From contig DASVWG010000011.1 of the NCBI GenBank assembly GCA_036389695.1, positions 1 through 11,994 on the forward strand: a stretch of DNA of 11,994 bases. The letters are read 5' to 3'. Below, one piece after another: positions 5,637 to 11,522 of the stretch. Each line of letters starts with the position of its first letter. Position 1 is the stretch's first letter. The position numbers were made by a program, and so were the translations under genes. A model generated the notes under the pieces. That model did no database searches. It saw only the letters and a list, made by a program, of their open reading frames with translations, and was not told the origin of the DNA. Source of the stretch: JALZHR01 sp036389695 (GTDB lineage: Bacteria > Acidobacteriota > Blastocatellia > Pyrinomonadales > Pyrinomonadaceae).

Positions 5637-8465
5637 TCATTGGAGAACGTTTTCAAAGGCGCGGCGGATTTCGAGGCGATGAAAAGTTAGTTTTTCGAGT
5701 AAATCACCGGTCGAATCCAGCGACATTCGTTCGACAATCGTCTGCATCGCCGACGGATTGGCGAGCGGCAGTTGATTGGTGCGCCCGACCGTCAGGCGCA
5801 GATTGTGGTCGAGACAGCTTAAAAAATCATAACCGCCGTCGAAGGCTTGAAAATCGGCTTCGGCGAGCGAGCCGTTTTCGAAAAGCTTTTGCAGCATCGC
5901 GCGCGTCGAGCGATTCGCGTCGTCGTCCGGCACATTGTCGCGCAATTGCAGAAAACGCATCGCGAAATAAACGTCGAGCATTCCGCCCGCGCCGAATTTG
6001 ATATTAAAATCTTTCGCGCGGCGCGCTTTTTCCTTTTCCAGACGGTCGCGAACGCGCGCGGTCTCGATTTTCAAATCGTCCGGCGCGGCTTTCAAAGCGT
6101 TTTGATGAATAATCAGTCGCGCTTTGTTTTCGATTTCCGAAGCCAACTCCGGGCAGCCGCCGACCGCGCGCAGCTTGACATACGCGAGCCATTCCCAAAT
6201 CGCCGAACGCGTTTCCAGATAACCGAAAAACGCATTTTTGCCCAAGACGCTCGCGCCGTTTTTGCCGTCGGGACGCAGGCGCAAATCGACGCGGTAAAGA
6301 TGACCTTCGCGCATAAAGCTCGAAAGCGTCGTCACGAAAATTTCCGCCGCGCGCGCGTAAAAGACTGACGCGGAGACAGGCAGACGCGGAGACGCGGAGA
6401 GAGTCGAATATTGTTCGGGATTTTTATCGTCGTAAATCAAGACCAAATCCAAATCCGAGCCGTAATCCATACCGCGCCCGCCGAGCTTTCCGAGCGCGAG
6501 AACGGCGAAATTCAACTCGCCGGAAAAATCGAAACGTCTGCCGATTTCGCGTTTTGTAATTTCAAAAGCGACGCTCAAGCTCGATTCGGCTAATTCCGTT
6601 TGCAGTCGTTTCGCTTTGCTTAAATCGATTTTTTTAAAGGCGTCGAAAGCAGCGATTTGCAGAAAATTCTTCGTCCATTCGGTGCGCAAAGCGGCAAGCT
6701 CGTCGTGAAAATTCGCCCGCTTTGAAATTGCCGCGTCCAGATTTTCAGCGTAATTAACCGCTGTGAAGTCTTCAGTTTCGAGCGGCAAAGCTTCGATTAA
6801 CTTCGGATTCGCCGCAATCATCTCGGTAAAAAACGGCGAGATTTGACAGAGTTTTTTTAAAGCCGCGAATTTTTCTTCTGATATATCAATCGGCAAATCG
6901 GATTTTTCCAACGCGGAAACGATTTGTAGGGGCAGGTCTTGCGCCTGCCCGATGAGCGTGTGAGCGCGAACCGGCGTTTCGAATAAGTTCAGGGTTGAAT
7001 TTAATCCGAATTGATTAGCGTTCTGTCGAACGCTTTGGGCAGGCACAAGACCTGCCTCTACAACGTTCTCCGCATCGCTGATTTCCGCAAACACGCGCGC
7101 GAAAATTCGTTTGACGTTTTCCGTGTGTTTATCGAGTTCCGCGTCGAAAATTTCCGGTGACGGGCAATTCATTTTTCTGGCGATGACGCGGCGTTTTTCC
7201 GCGTCTTCCGGCACGAGATGCGTTTGCAGACCGTGTTCCATTTGCAGGCGATGTTCGAGACGGCGCAGAAAATCGTAAGCGTCGGCAAGCTCGGTTAATT
7301 CCGTTTCCGTCAATAGTTTACGGTCGGCAAGACGCGATAGACTAATCAAAGTATGCGGCGCGCGCAGCCACGCGTCGCGCCCGCCGTAAGCAATCTGCAA
7401 AGCCTGCGCGATAAATTCGATTTCGCGGATGCCGCCCTTGCCGAGCTTGACGTTAAAACCGCGTGCGGAAATTTTTTCGAGGTTGATTTTTTCTTTCGAC
7501 AGGCGAACGTTTCGGAGAGCGTTTTCAATCGTTTCATTTTTTGAAAAAACGCTGGTCTCGATGCTCGCAAAAAAGCTTTTGAAAATCTCGGCGTCGCCCG
7601 CCGACGAGCGCGAGCGAATCATCGTCTGCCGCTCCCAGGCTTGCGCCGAAGTTTTGTAATAATTAACCGCGTCACGGGCGGAAATCGCCAGCGCGCCGAC
7701 GCGTCCGTGCGGGCGCAGGCGCAAATCGACGCGATACGCCGCGCCTTCGCCGGAAGCTTGACCGCCGACGAGTTTTATAATAAATTCCGACAATTTCACG
7801 AAATATTCGCGGTTTGTCACCGCGCCGCGCGAGCCTTGACCGCTCGTTGTGCCCTCGGACGAATACAGGAAAAGCAAATCGATGTCCGACGAATAATTAA
7901 GCTCGCCGGAGCCGAGCTTGCCGAGCGCGACGACGGAAAACTGCGCCGGAACGGCTTTGCCCTTTTCGTCCGCTTCCAGCGGAATGCCGTAGCGATTGTC
8001 CATCTCCTGCCGCGCCAGACCGAGCGCGTATTCGAGAATCGCGTCCGCCAGATGCGAAATTTCCTCCGTAATTTCGGCAATCGTTCCGAGCCGTCGAATG
8101 TCGCGCAGGTAAATCCGCATCAGCTCGCGGCGGCGAAAACGCGCGAGCAGAACCGTCGGCTCAATCTGCGAATTGGTCAAAGAAAAACGCGCCAGCGATT
8201 CGAGCAATTCTTCCTTATCGCGAATCTTCGCCTCGGAACGACAGCGCGCCAGCCATGAAATATACTGCGGATTCTGCAAAAGCGTCGTCGCGAAAAGCGG
8301 CGAGAAGGAAACGAGCGCCAAAACGTCCGACAACAAACCTTTATTTTTCAAAATCTTGCTCGCTTCCGAAGGCTTCTGCTCGGAAAGCTGACGAAAAAAA
8401 CGCTCGGCGCTTTCGGCGTCGGGCAAATCCTGCAAAAAAATTTTGATGTCTTCGATTTGAGTCAT
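5637..8465 (-). CDS. glnE: Bifunctional glutamine synthetase adenylyltransferase / adenylyl-removing enzyme
   Basis: GlnE covalently tunes cytoplasmic glutamine synthetase: one domain adds AMP to the subunit tyrosine, the other removes it by phosphorolysis, normally steered by PII and glutamine. The 942-residue length is close to the E. coli enzyme (about 946). Two nucleotidyltransferase domains are visible. The N-terminal removase motif is GKLGSGELNYSSDIDL with Asp194/Asp196 and RVDLRLRP near 245. The C-terminal transferase motif is GGRGMDYGSDLDLVLIYDD with Asp671/Asp673 and RVDLRLRP near 725. The two RVDLRLRP codings share an identical 20-bp stretch (6274-6293, 7714-7733), reflecting the ancient domain duplication. 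A 140-bp palindromic element lies in the linker (residues about 468-514). The start ATG 8465-8463 has only a weak AGAAG upstream. The gene downstream of the sigma-54 activator on the same strand, its role fits nitrogen regulation. Confidence 0.95.
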   Translation of the reverse strand: MTQIEDIKIFLQDLPDAESAERFFRQLSEQKPSEASKILKNKGLLSDVLALVSFSPLFATTLLQNPQYISWLARCRSEAKIRDKEELLESLARFSLTNSQIEPTVLLARFRRRELMRIYLRDIRRLGTIAEITEEISHLADAILEYALGLARQEMDNRYGIPLEADEKGKAVPAQFSVVALGKLGSGELNYSSDIDLLFLYSSEGTTSGQGSRGAVTNREYFVKLSEFIIKLVGGQASGEGAAYRVDLRLRPHGRVGALAISARDAVNYYKTSAQAWERQTMIRSRSSAGDAEIFKSFFASIETSVFSKNETIENALRNVRLSKEKINLEKISARGFNVKLGKGGIREIEFIAQALQIAYGGRDAWLRAPHTLISLSRLADRKLLTETELTELADAYDFLRRLEHRLQMEHGLQTHLVPEDAEKRRVIARKMNCPSPEIFDAELDKHTENVKRIFARVFAEISDAENVVEAGLVPAQSVRQNANQFGLNSTLNLFETPVRAHTLIGQAQDLPLQIVSALEKSDLPIDISEEKFAALKKLCQISPFFTEMIAANPKLIEALPLETEDFTAVNYAENLDAAISKRANFHDELAALRTEWTKNFLQIAAFDAFKKIDLSKAKRLQTELAESSLSVAFEITKREIGRRFDFSGELNFAVLALGKLGGRGMDYGSDLDLVLIYDDKNPEQYSTLSASPRLPVSASVFYARAAEIFVTTLSSFMREGHLYRVDLRLRPDGKNGASVLGKNAFFGYLETRSAIWEWLAYVKLRAVGGCPELASEIENKARLIIHQNALKAAPDDLKIETARVRDRLEKEKARRAKDFNIKFGAGGMLDVYFAMRFLQLRDNVPDDDANRSTRAMLQKLFENGSLAEADFQAFDGGYDFLSCLDHNLRLTVGRTNQLPLANPSAMQTIVERMSLDSTGDLLEKLTFHRLEIRRAFENVLQ
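6367..6400 (-). repeat. GACGCGGAGA short repeats within glnE
   Basis: GACGCGGAGA occurs three times on the + strand (6367-6376, 6383-6392, 6391-6400), the last two overlapping by 2 bp. The stretch encodes the SASPRLPVSAS segment just after the transferase GSDLD motif and keeps the frame. It is low-complexity DNA in a position where GlnE proteins vary in length. Confidence 0.6.
6924..7063. repeat. 140-bp palindromic (BIME/MITE-like) element inserted in frame in glnE
   Basis: The outer arms 6924-6950 (TTGTAGGGGCAGGTCTTG + CGCCTGCCC) and 7037-7063 (GGGCAGGCACAAG + ACCTGCCTCTACAA) are inverted copies matching at 25 of 27 positions. Each arm is itself a hairpin: GGGCAGG/CCTGCCC (6930-6936, 6944-6950) and GGGCAGG/CCTGCCT (7037-7043, 7051-7057), each with a 7-nt loop. 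The interior carries another perfect hairpin, AGCGTTC-TGTC-GAACGCT (7017-7034). Flanks CGAT (6920-6923) and CGTT (7064-7067) could be a degenerate 4-bp target duplication; 140+4 is 48 codons, which would preserve the frame. The translated segment VEAGLVPAQ ... IGQAQDLPLQ sits between the two catalytic domains. The structure resembles paired REP units (BIME) or a small non-autonomous element; no transposase is present. Confidence 0.8.
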
Positions 8466-8513
8466 CGGCGGAAAAAGCTTCTCGATTATTTTGCTTTAAA
8501 ATTTCAAGAATTA

Positions 8514-8589
8514 ACAGGGATAACAGGGTGAACTGGGATAATTAAAATAAAATCAACTTTCTTATCCCTGCTCATCCTGTTATCCCTGT
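8514..8589. repeat. Palindromic repeat of AACAGGGAT units between glnE and the activator gene
   Basis: Arms 8514-8541 and 8562-8589 are inverted copies matching at 25 of 28 positions around a 20-nt AT-rich loop. Each arm consists of three imperfect 9-bp tandem units (AACAGGGAT, AACAGGGTG, AACTGGGAT from 8513). It fills most of the 139-bp gap. Transcripts from 8605-10125 would fold it into a long hairpin just after their stop codon, so it may protect the 3' end or terminate weakly; the following T-run is poor. It is unrelated in sequence to the element in glnE. Confidence 0.8.
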
Positions 8590-8604
8590 ATTTTTTCTTT
8601 AAAC

Positions 8605-10125
8605 CTAAGTGCGGAAACGCTTCGGCTTGATGCCGTATTTTTTGATTTTGTAATTGATAATTCGCTCGGTCGTGTTCAGCATATTCGCTGCCTTTGCGCA
8701 GTTTCCGTTAGTTGTTTTCAAAGTGTCCTGAATCAAATCGCGCTCGAACGCGGTGACGGCGGATTCCAGAGTAGCTTTCGTCACCGTGTCGGAAACTTCG
8801 GCGGTTTGCAGAGTCGGCGGCAGGTGATGACCGTGAATCACGTTTCCGTCGCAGACGACGACGGCGCGCTCGATGGCGTTTTCCAATTCGCGGACGTTGC
8901 CCGGATAATGATACGCCGTCAGCATATCAATGGCGGGCGTCGAGATTCTTTTGACGATTTTGCCGTGAATTTTTTCGTATTTTTCCAGAAAATGCTCGGC
9001 GAGCAGCAGAATATCGGATTTTCGCTCGCGCAGCGGCGGCAGGAAAATCGTGAAAACGTTCAGCCGGTAAAACAAATCTTCGCGAAATTTTCCCTCGGCG
9101 ATTTCCGCTTCGAGATTTTTGTTGGTCGCCGTGATAAGCCGGACGTTGACTTTTAAAGTTTCCGTTCCGCCGAGCCGCTCGAATTCGCGCTCCTGCAAAA
9201 CTCTGAGAAGCTTGACCTGCGTCTGCAAAGGTAAATCGCCGATTTCGTCGAGAAAAAGCGTGCCGCCGTCGGCTAATTCAAAACGACCTTTTTTTCGCTG
9301 GTTCGCGCCGGTGAAAGCGCCTTTTTCGTAGCCGAAAAGCTCGGATTCGATTAAGGTTTCGGGCAGCGCGGCGCAGTTGATTTTGATAATCGGTTTTTTC
9401 GCGCGCAGGCTGTTGTAATGAATCGCGTTGGCAATCATTTCCTTGCCCGTGCCCGATTCGCCGCGCAGCAGAACGGTCGCGTTCGAGCGCGCGACCTGCG
9501 AAACCTGCGCGTAAATCTGACGCATCGGACCGGAATTGCCTATCAGATTGTTGAAATCGTATTTCTCGCGCAGTTCCTGCTGCAAATGCGACGTTTCCTC
9601 GAAAAGCTTCTCTTTTTCCGTCGCGATTTCGGTTTGCGATTTTAAAGCCTGCGAAATCATCGCGGCGATGACGGCGAGAAAGTTCAGTAAAGCCTCGAAA
9701 TCGTTCTTTTCGTCGTAAACGATTTCGACGCCCAGAAAACCGGCTTTTCTTTTTCCGAGAATAATCGGAACGCCGAGAAAGCTCGTTTCGGATTCGCGCG
9801 GAGAAATAAAATCGAAAGCGCTTTCGCGCGAGGTTTTTTCGATTAAAATACGATTTTCGCCGTTCATCTCGCCGACCGTAAAGCTTTTATTCAGACGATT
9901 TTCCAGACGCCTGTATTCGTTGACATTAAAGCCTTCGGTCGCGTAGAGAGAAAGCTTTTCGGTTTGCGCTTCATACAAAGCCGCAAAGCTTCGGACAAAC
10001 AAATTTGATTCGTGAATCGTCGCCAGAGTTTTGCTTAAGCTGTCGCGTAACCCGTGAGAATCAGCGAGCCTTTGCCCGATTTTAGCTAATGTTATAAGAT
10101 TTGTTTTAAAGAAGCTTTCAATCAT
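8605..10125 (-). CDS. Sigma-54-dependent transcriptional activator (GAF-AAA+-Fis HTH)
   Basis: This enhancer-binding protein uses ATP to open sigma-54 promoters. The 506 residues show a GAF sensor domain (about 20-165), a coiled linker (165-190), the AAA+ domain and a DNA-binding HTH. Key motifs: Walker A GESGTGKE (222-229), the sigma-54 contact loop GAFTGA (269-274), Walker B FLDEIGDL (291-298), sensor I ATNKN (333-337), arginine region FYRLNVF...PPLRERKSDI (352-372), GNVRELEN (409-416), HTH about 455-500 (AANMLNTTERIINYKI). All catalytic motifs look intact. Architecture and length match the NifA/NorR group. The GAF domain has no cysteine, so NO sensing by the NorR Cys-iron arrangement is unlikely; the ligand is unknown. 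ATG 10125-10123 has AGG only 2 nt upstream, too close for a normal ribosome binding site. glnE lies downstream on the same strand. A palindromic operator pair covers its promoter. Confidence 0.93.
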   Translation of the reverse strand: MIESFFKTNLITLAKIGQRLADSHGLRDSLSKTLATIHESNLFVRSFAALYEAQTEKLSLYATEGFNVNEYRRLENRLNKSFTVGEMNGENRILIEKTSRESAFDFISPRESETSFLGVPIILGKRKAGFLGVEIVYDEKNDFEALLNFLAVIAAMISQALKSQTEIATEKEKLFEETSHLQQELREKYDFNNLIGNSGPMRQIYAQVSQVARSNATVLLRGESGTGKEMIANAIHYNSLRAKKPIIKINCAALPETLIESELFGYEKGAFTGANQRKKGRFELADGGTLFLDEIGDLPLQTQVKLLRVLQEREFERLGGTETLKVNVRLITATNKNLEAEIAEGKFREDLFYRLNVFTIFLPPLRERKSDILLLAEHFLEKYEKIHGKIVKRISTPAIDMLTAYHYPGNVRELENAIERAVVVCDGNVIHGHHLPPTLQTAEVSDTVTKATLESAVTAFERDLIQDTLKTTNGNCAKAANMLNTTERIINYKIKKYGIKPKRFRT

Positions 10126-10129
10126 TTCC

Positions 10130-10174
10130 TACAAAATTGTATTACAAATAAAATTCTATTACAAAATTGTAATA
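10130..10174. promoter_or_regulatory. Palindromic operator pair upstream of the activator gene
   Basis: TACAAAATTGTA (10130-10141) and TATTACAAAATTGTAATA (10157-10174, perfect 18-bp palindrome) share the core ACAAAATTGT exactly 30 bp apart, about three helical turns, so two dimers would bind the same face. A half-site ATTACAAATA (10141-10150) lies between. The larger box covers the predicted transcription start of 8605-10125 and the smaller one touches its start codon region, which suits repression or autoregulation. Seen from the sigma-54 promoter at 10343 the boxes lie about 200-235 bp upstream, within enhancer range. The binding protein is unknown; the neighbouring activator is the obvious candidate. 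Confidence 0.6.
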
Positions 10175-10175
10175 A

Positions 10176-10204
10176 ATTATAAATGAAGCGGTAAAATAAA
10201 GAAA
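10176..10204 (-). promoter_or_regulatory. Probable promoter of the activator gene
   Basis: On the minus strand TATAAT (10181-10176, perfect -10) follows TTTCTT (10204-10199, weak -35) at a 17-bp spacing, giving a start near 10169 and a leader of about 44 nt. The weak -35 and the overlapping palindrome suggest regulated expression. Confidence 0.45.
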
Positions 10205-10252
10205 AGCTTTTCTGAAATAATCGCGAAATCTTCGCGTTTTAAATTTAACCCG

Positions 10253-10262
10253 ACAAATTTGT
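10253..10262. promoter_or_regulatory. Third ACAA-WW-TTGT box
   Basis: ACAAATTTGT is a perfect 10-bp palindrome and is followed by AGGAAAT. The minus strand at the activator start reads ACAATTTTGT followed by the same AGGAAAT, so the two sites match at 16 of 17 positions in opposite orientation. It lies about 110 bp upstream of the predicted sigma-54 start, a normal enhancer position. It could be a binding site or a trace of an inverted duplication. Confidence 0.4.
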
Positions 10263-10342
10263 AGGAAATCTCGAAATAACCGAAAAATTCTTAAAACAGT
10301 AAAGCCTCGGTATTTATTGGCTGAAACGCGAATTATTGCTTC

Positions 10343-10358
10343 TGGCATCGCGCTTGCA
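10343..10358 (+). promoter_or_regulatory. Sigma-54 (-24/-12) promoter candidate
   Basis: TGGCAT (10343-10348), 5 bp, TTGCA (10354-10358): compared with the RpoN consensus TGGCAC-N5-TTGC[AT] only the last base of the -24 element differs. The invariant GG and GC dinucleotides are 12 bp apart, as required, and a pyrimidine precedes the -24 box. It points rightward, away from the sigma-54 activator gene, with a start near 10370. The downstream transcript would carry the hairpin at 10402-10477 and could read into the gene at 10544. Confidence 0.6.
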
Positions 10359-10401
10359 CTAGAGAGCAAAGGATTTTTTGATTGCTCAAATTCCGGAATG
10401 G

Positions 10402-10477
10402 CTTTGAGCGAAAGTTATCGCTTTTCGGCAAATCGCAAAATACAAATCTTGAAGGAAGCGATAACTTTCGCTCAAAG
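10402..10477 (+). ncRNA. Perfect 22-bp hairpin: structured leader or small RNA candidate
   Basis: Bases 10402-10423 (CTTTGAGCGAAAG + TTATCGCTT) are the exact reverse complement of 10456-10477, with a 32-nt loop extended inward by two G-U pairs. The left arm can also pair upstream: GCTCAAA at 10384-10390 matches TTTGAGC at 10403-10409, so two exclusive folds exist. There is no T-run after the right arm, so it is not a terminator. Starting about 32 nt after the predicted sigma-54 start and ending 66 nt before the ATG at 10544, it would lie in the leader. It may instead be a dispersed palindromic element, as others occur in this window. Confidence 0.45.
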
Positions 10478-10543
10478 TCGAATTCATAATTCTCAAGCTC
10501 GCCGAATTTCATTTCCCCGAACAAACCCGCTAAAATTTACCTG

Positions 10544-11452
10544 ATGAACGAAACGCTTCATTTTCAGGTTGACGAAGCTTCGCACAAGCTTCGTCTCGAC
10601 GAATTTCTCTTCGACAAAATCCGCGGCGTCAGCAAAATGCATCTGCGCGATTTGATAAAAGAAGAAAAATGTCTGGTCAACGGCACACACGAAAATCGCG
10701 GCTACCGCTTGCGGGCAAACGATTTCATCGAAATCGAGATGGATTATCGCGTCGAGCGCGCGATGAAGCCCGAGCCGCTGCCGCTGGAAATCGTTTACGA
10801 AGACGCGGAAATAATCGTCGTCAACAAAGCCGCCGGAATGCTGATGCATCCGACCTTCGCGCAAAAAACCGGAACGCTTCTCAACGCGCTCGCTTTTCAT
10901 CTGAATTTTTCGAAGGACGAAGGACAAACGACGAAGGACGAATCAAAATTCATCCGTCCCGGCTTGATTCATCGCCTCGACCGCCTGACTTCCGGCTTGC
11001 TGGTCGTCGCCAAAACGCCGCGCGCGCACCGGATTTTAGCCGACCATTTCAAACGAAAATTAGTCGAGAAAAAATATTTCGCATTGGTCGAAGGTTTAGT
11101 AAAAGAAGATTCGGGAACAATCGTCGCGCCGATTGGACGCGACGCGGAAATCAGATTGTGGAACGTTCGAACAGACGGCAAACACGCCGAGACTCGCTTC
11201 TGGGTAAAAGAAAGATTTTCCGATTCGACGCTTTTGGAACTCGAACCCGTGACGGGCAGAACAAATCAACTGCGAATCCATTGCGCGCACATCGGACACC
11301 CGATTATCGGCGACGAATGGCACAGCCGACGCGAATTTTCGCGTTTATGCCTGCACGCTTATAAGCTTGCGTTCTGGCATCCGAATGGGAATCGCTGGCT
11401 GGAATTTGAGACGGAGTATAAAATTATTTTACATAATGCTGAATTCGGCTAA
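10544..11452 (+). CDS. RluA/RluD-family 23S rRNA pseudouridine synthase
   Basis: The enzyme isomerises uridine to pseudouridine in RNA, probably 23S rRNA. The 302 residues begin with an S4-like RNA-binding domain (about 15-65; LRLDEFLFDKIRGVSKMHLRDLI...CLVNG). The catalytic core follows: IVYEDAEIIVVNKAAGMLMHP (83-103), the family signature HRLDRLTSGLLVVAK (143-157) with catalytic Asp146, KKYFALVEG (176-184), and GRTNQLRIHCAHIGHPIIGD (238-257). Length suits RluD; the exact target is not decidable from sequence. Residues 123-135 (SKDEGQTTKDESK) are a hydrophilic insertion coded by a short repeat just before the signature. ATG 10544 has no clear Shine-Dalgarno; the preceding leader holds the sigma-54-like promoter and hairpin. 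No terminator is seen after its stop. Confidence 0.92.
   Translation: MNETLHFQVDEASHKLRLDEFLFDKIRGVSKMHLRDLIKEEKCLVNGTHENRGYRLRANDFIEIEMDYRVERAMKPEPLPLEIVYEDAEIIVVNKAAGMLMHPTFAQKTGTLLNALAFHLNFSKDEGQTTKDESKFIRPGLIHRLDRLTSGLLVVAKTPRAHRILADHFKRKLVEKKYFALVEGLVKEDSGTIVAPIGRDAEIRLWNVRTDGKHAETRFWVKERFSDSTLLELEPVTGRTNQLRIHCAHIGHPIIGDEWHSRREFSRLCLHAYKLAFWHPNGNRWLEFETEYKIILHNAEFG
10911..10942 (+). repeat. CGAAGGA short tandem repeat inside the pseudouridine synthase gene
   Basis: CGAAGGA occurs at 10911-10917, 10918-10924 and 10932-10938, followed by another CGAA. It encodes the SKDEGQTTKDE segment in front of the HRLD catalytic motif and preserves the frame. The encoded residues are charged and probably form a surface loop. 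Confidence 0.6.
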
Positions 11453-11522
11453 ATCCAGTCAGATAATTTATTCGATGCCGCAGCCACAAAATAATTCATC
11501 AATGCACGGCTAGCAACTAATA

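Larger units (their letters stand above)
10126..10543. other. Divergent regulatory gap between activator gene and pseudouridine synthase gene
   Basis: The 418-bp gap holds, left to right: palindromic boxes (10130-10174), a minus-strand -10 element (10176-10181), the palindrome AGAAAAGCTTTTCT (10200-10213), the inverted repeat CGCGAA-ATC-TTCGCG (10222-10236), a third ACAAATTTGT box (10253-10262), a sigma-54 promoter (10343-10358), a 6-bp inverted repeat GAGCAA/TTGCTC (10364-10369, 10382-10387) and a perfect 22-bp inverted repeat (10402-10477). I see no convincing reading frame inside it. Confidence 0.75.

Noticed and set aside
7641..8258. Open + strand frame of 205 codons opposite glnE (also 5847-6368)
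   Set aside because: glnE motifs on the minus strand are unambiguous and the + translations show no family pattern or ribosome binding site.
8513..8589. Possible CRISPR-like array because of repeated 9-bp units
   Set aside because: Units are contiguous, only three per arm, with no spacers and in inverted arrangement; no cas genes nearby.
10130..10174. NifA or NorR enhancer sites
   Set aside because: Neither TGT-N10-ACA nor GT-N7-AC spacing is met at these palindromes; a different specificity has to be assumed.
10222..10240. CGCGAA-ATC-TTCGCG followed by TTTT as a terminator
   Set aside because: Only a 6-bp stem and no + strand gene upstream that would need it; left as an unexplained inverted repeat.
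10669..11364. Second open frame within the pseudouridine synthase gene, and the minus-strand frame 10493-10927
   Set aside because: Very Arg-rich or featureless translations; the pseudouridine synthase frame carries all catalytic motifs.
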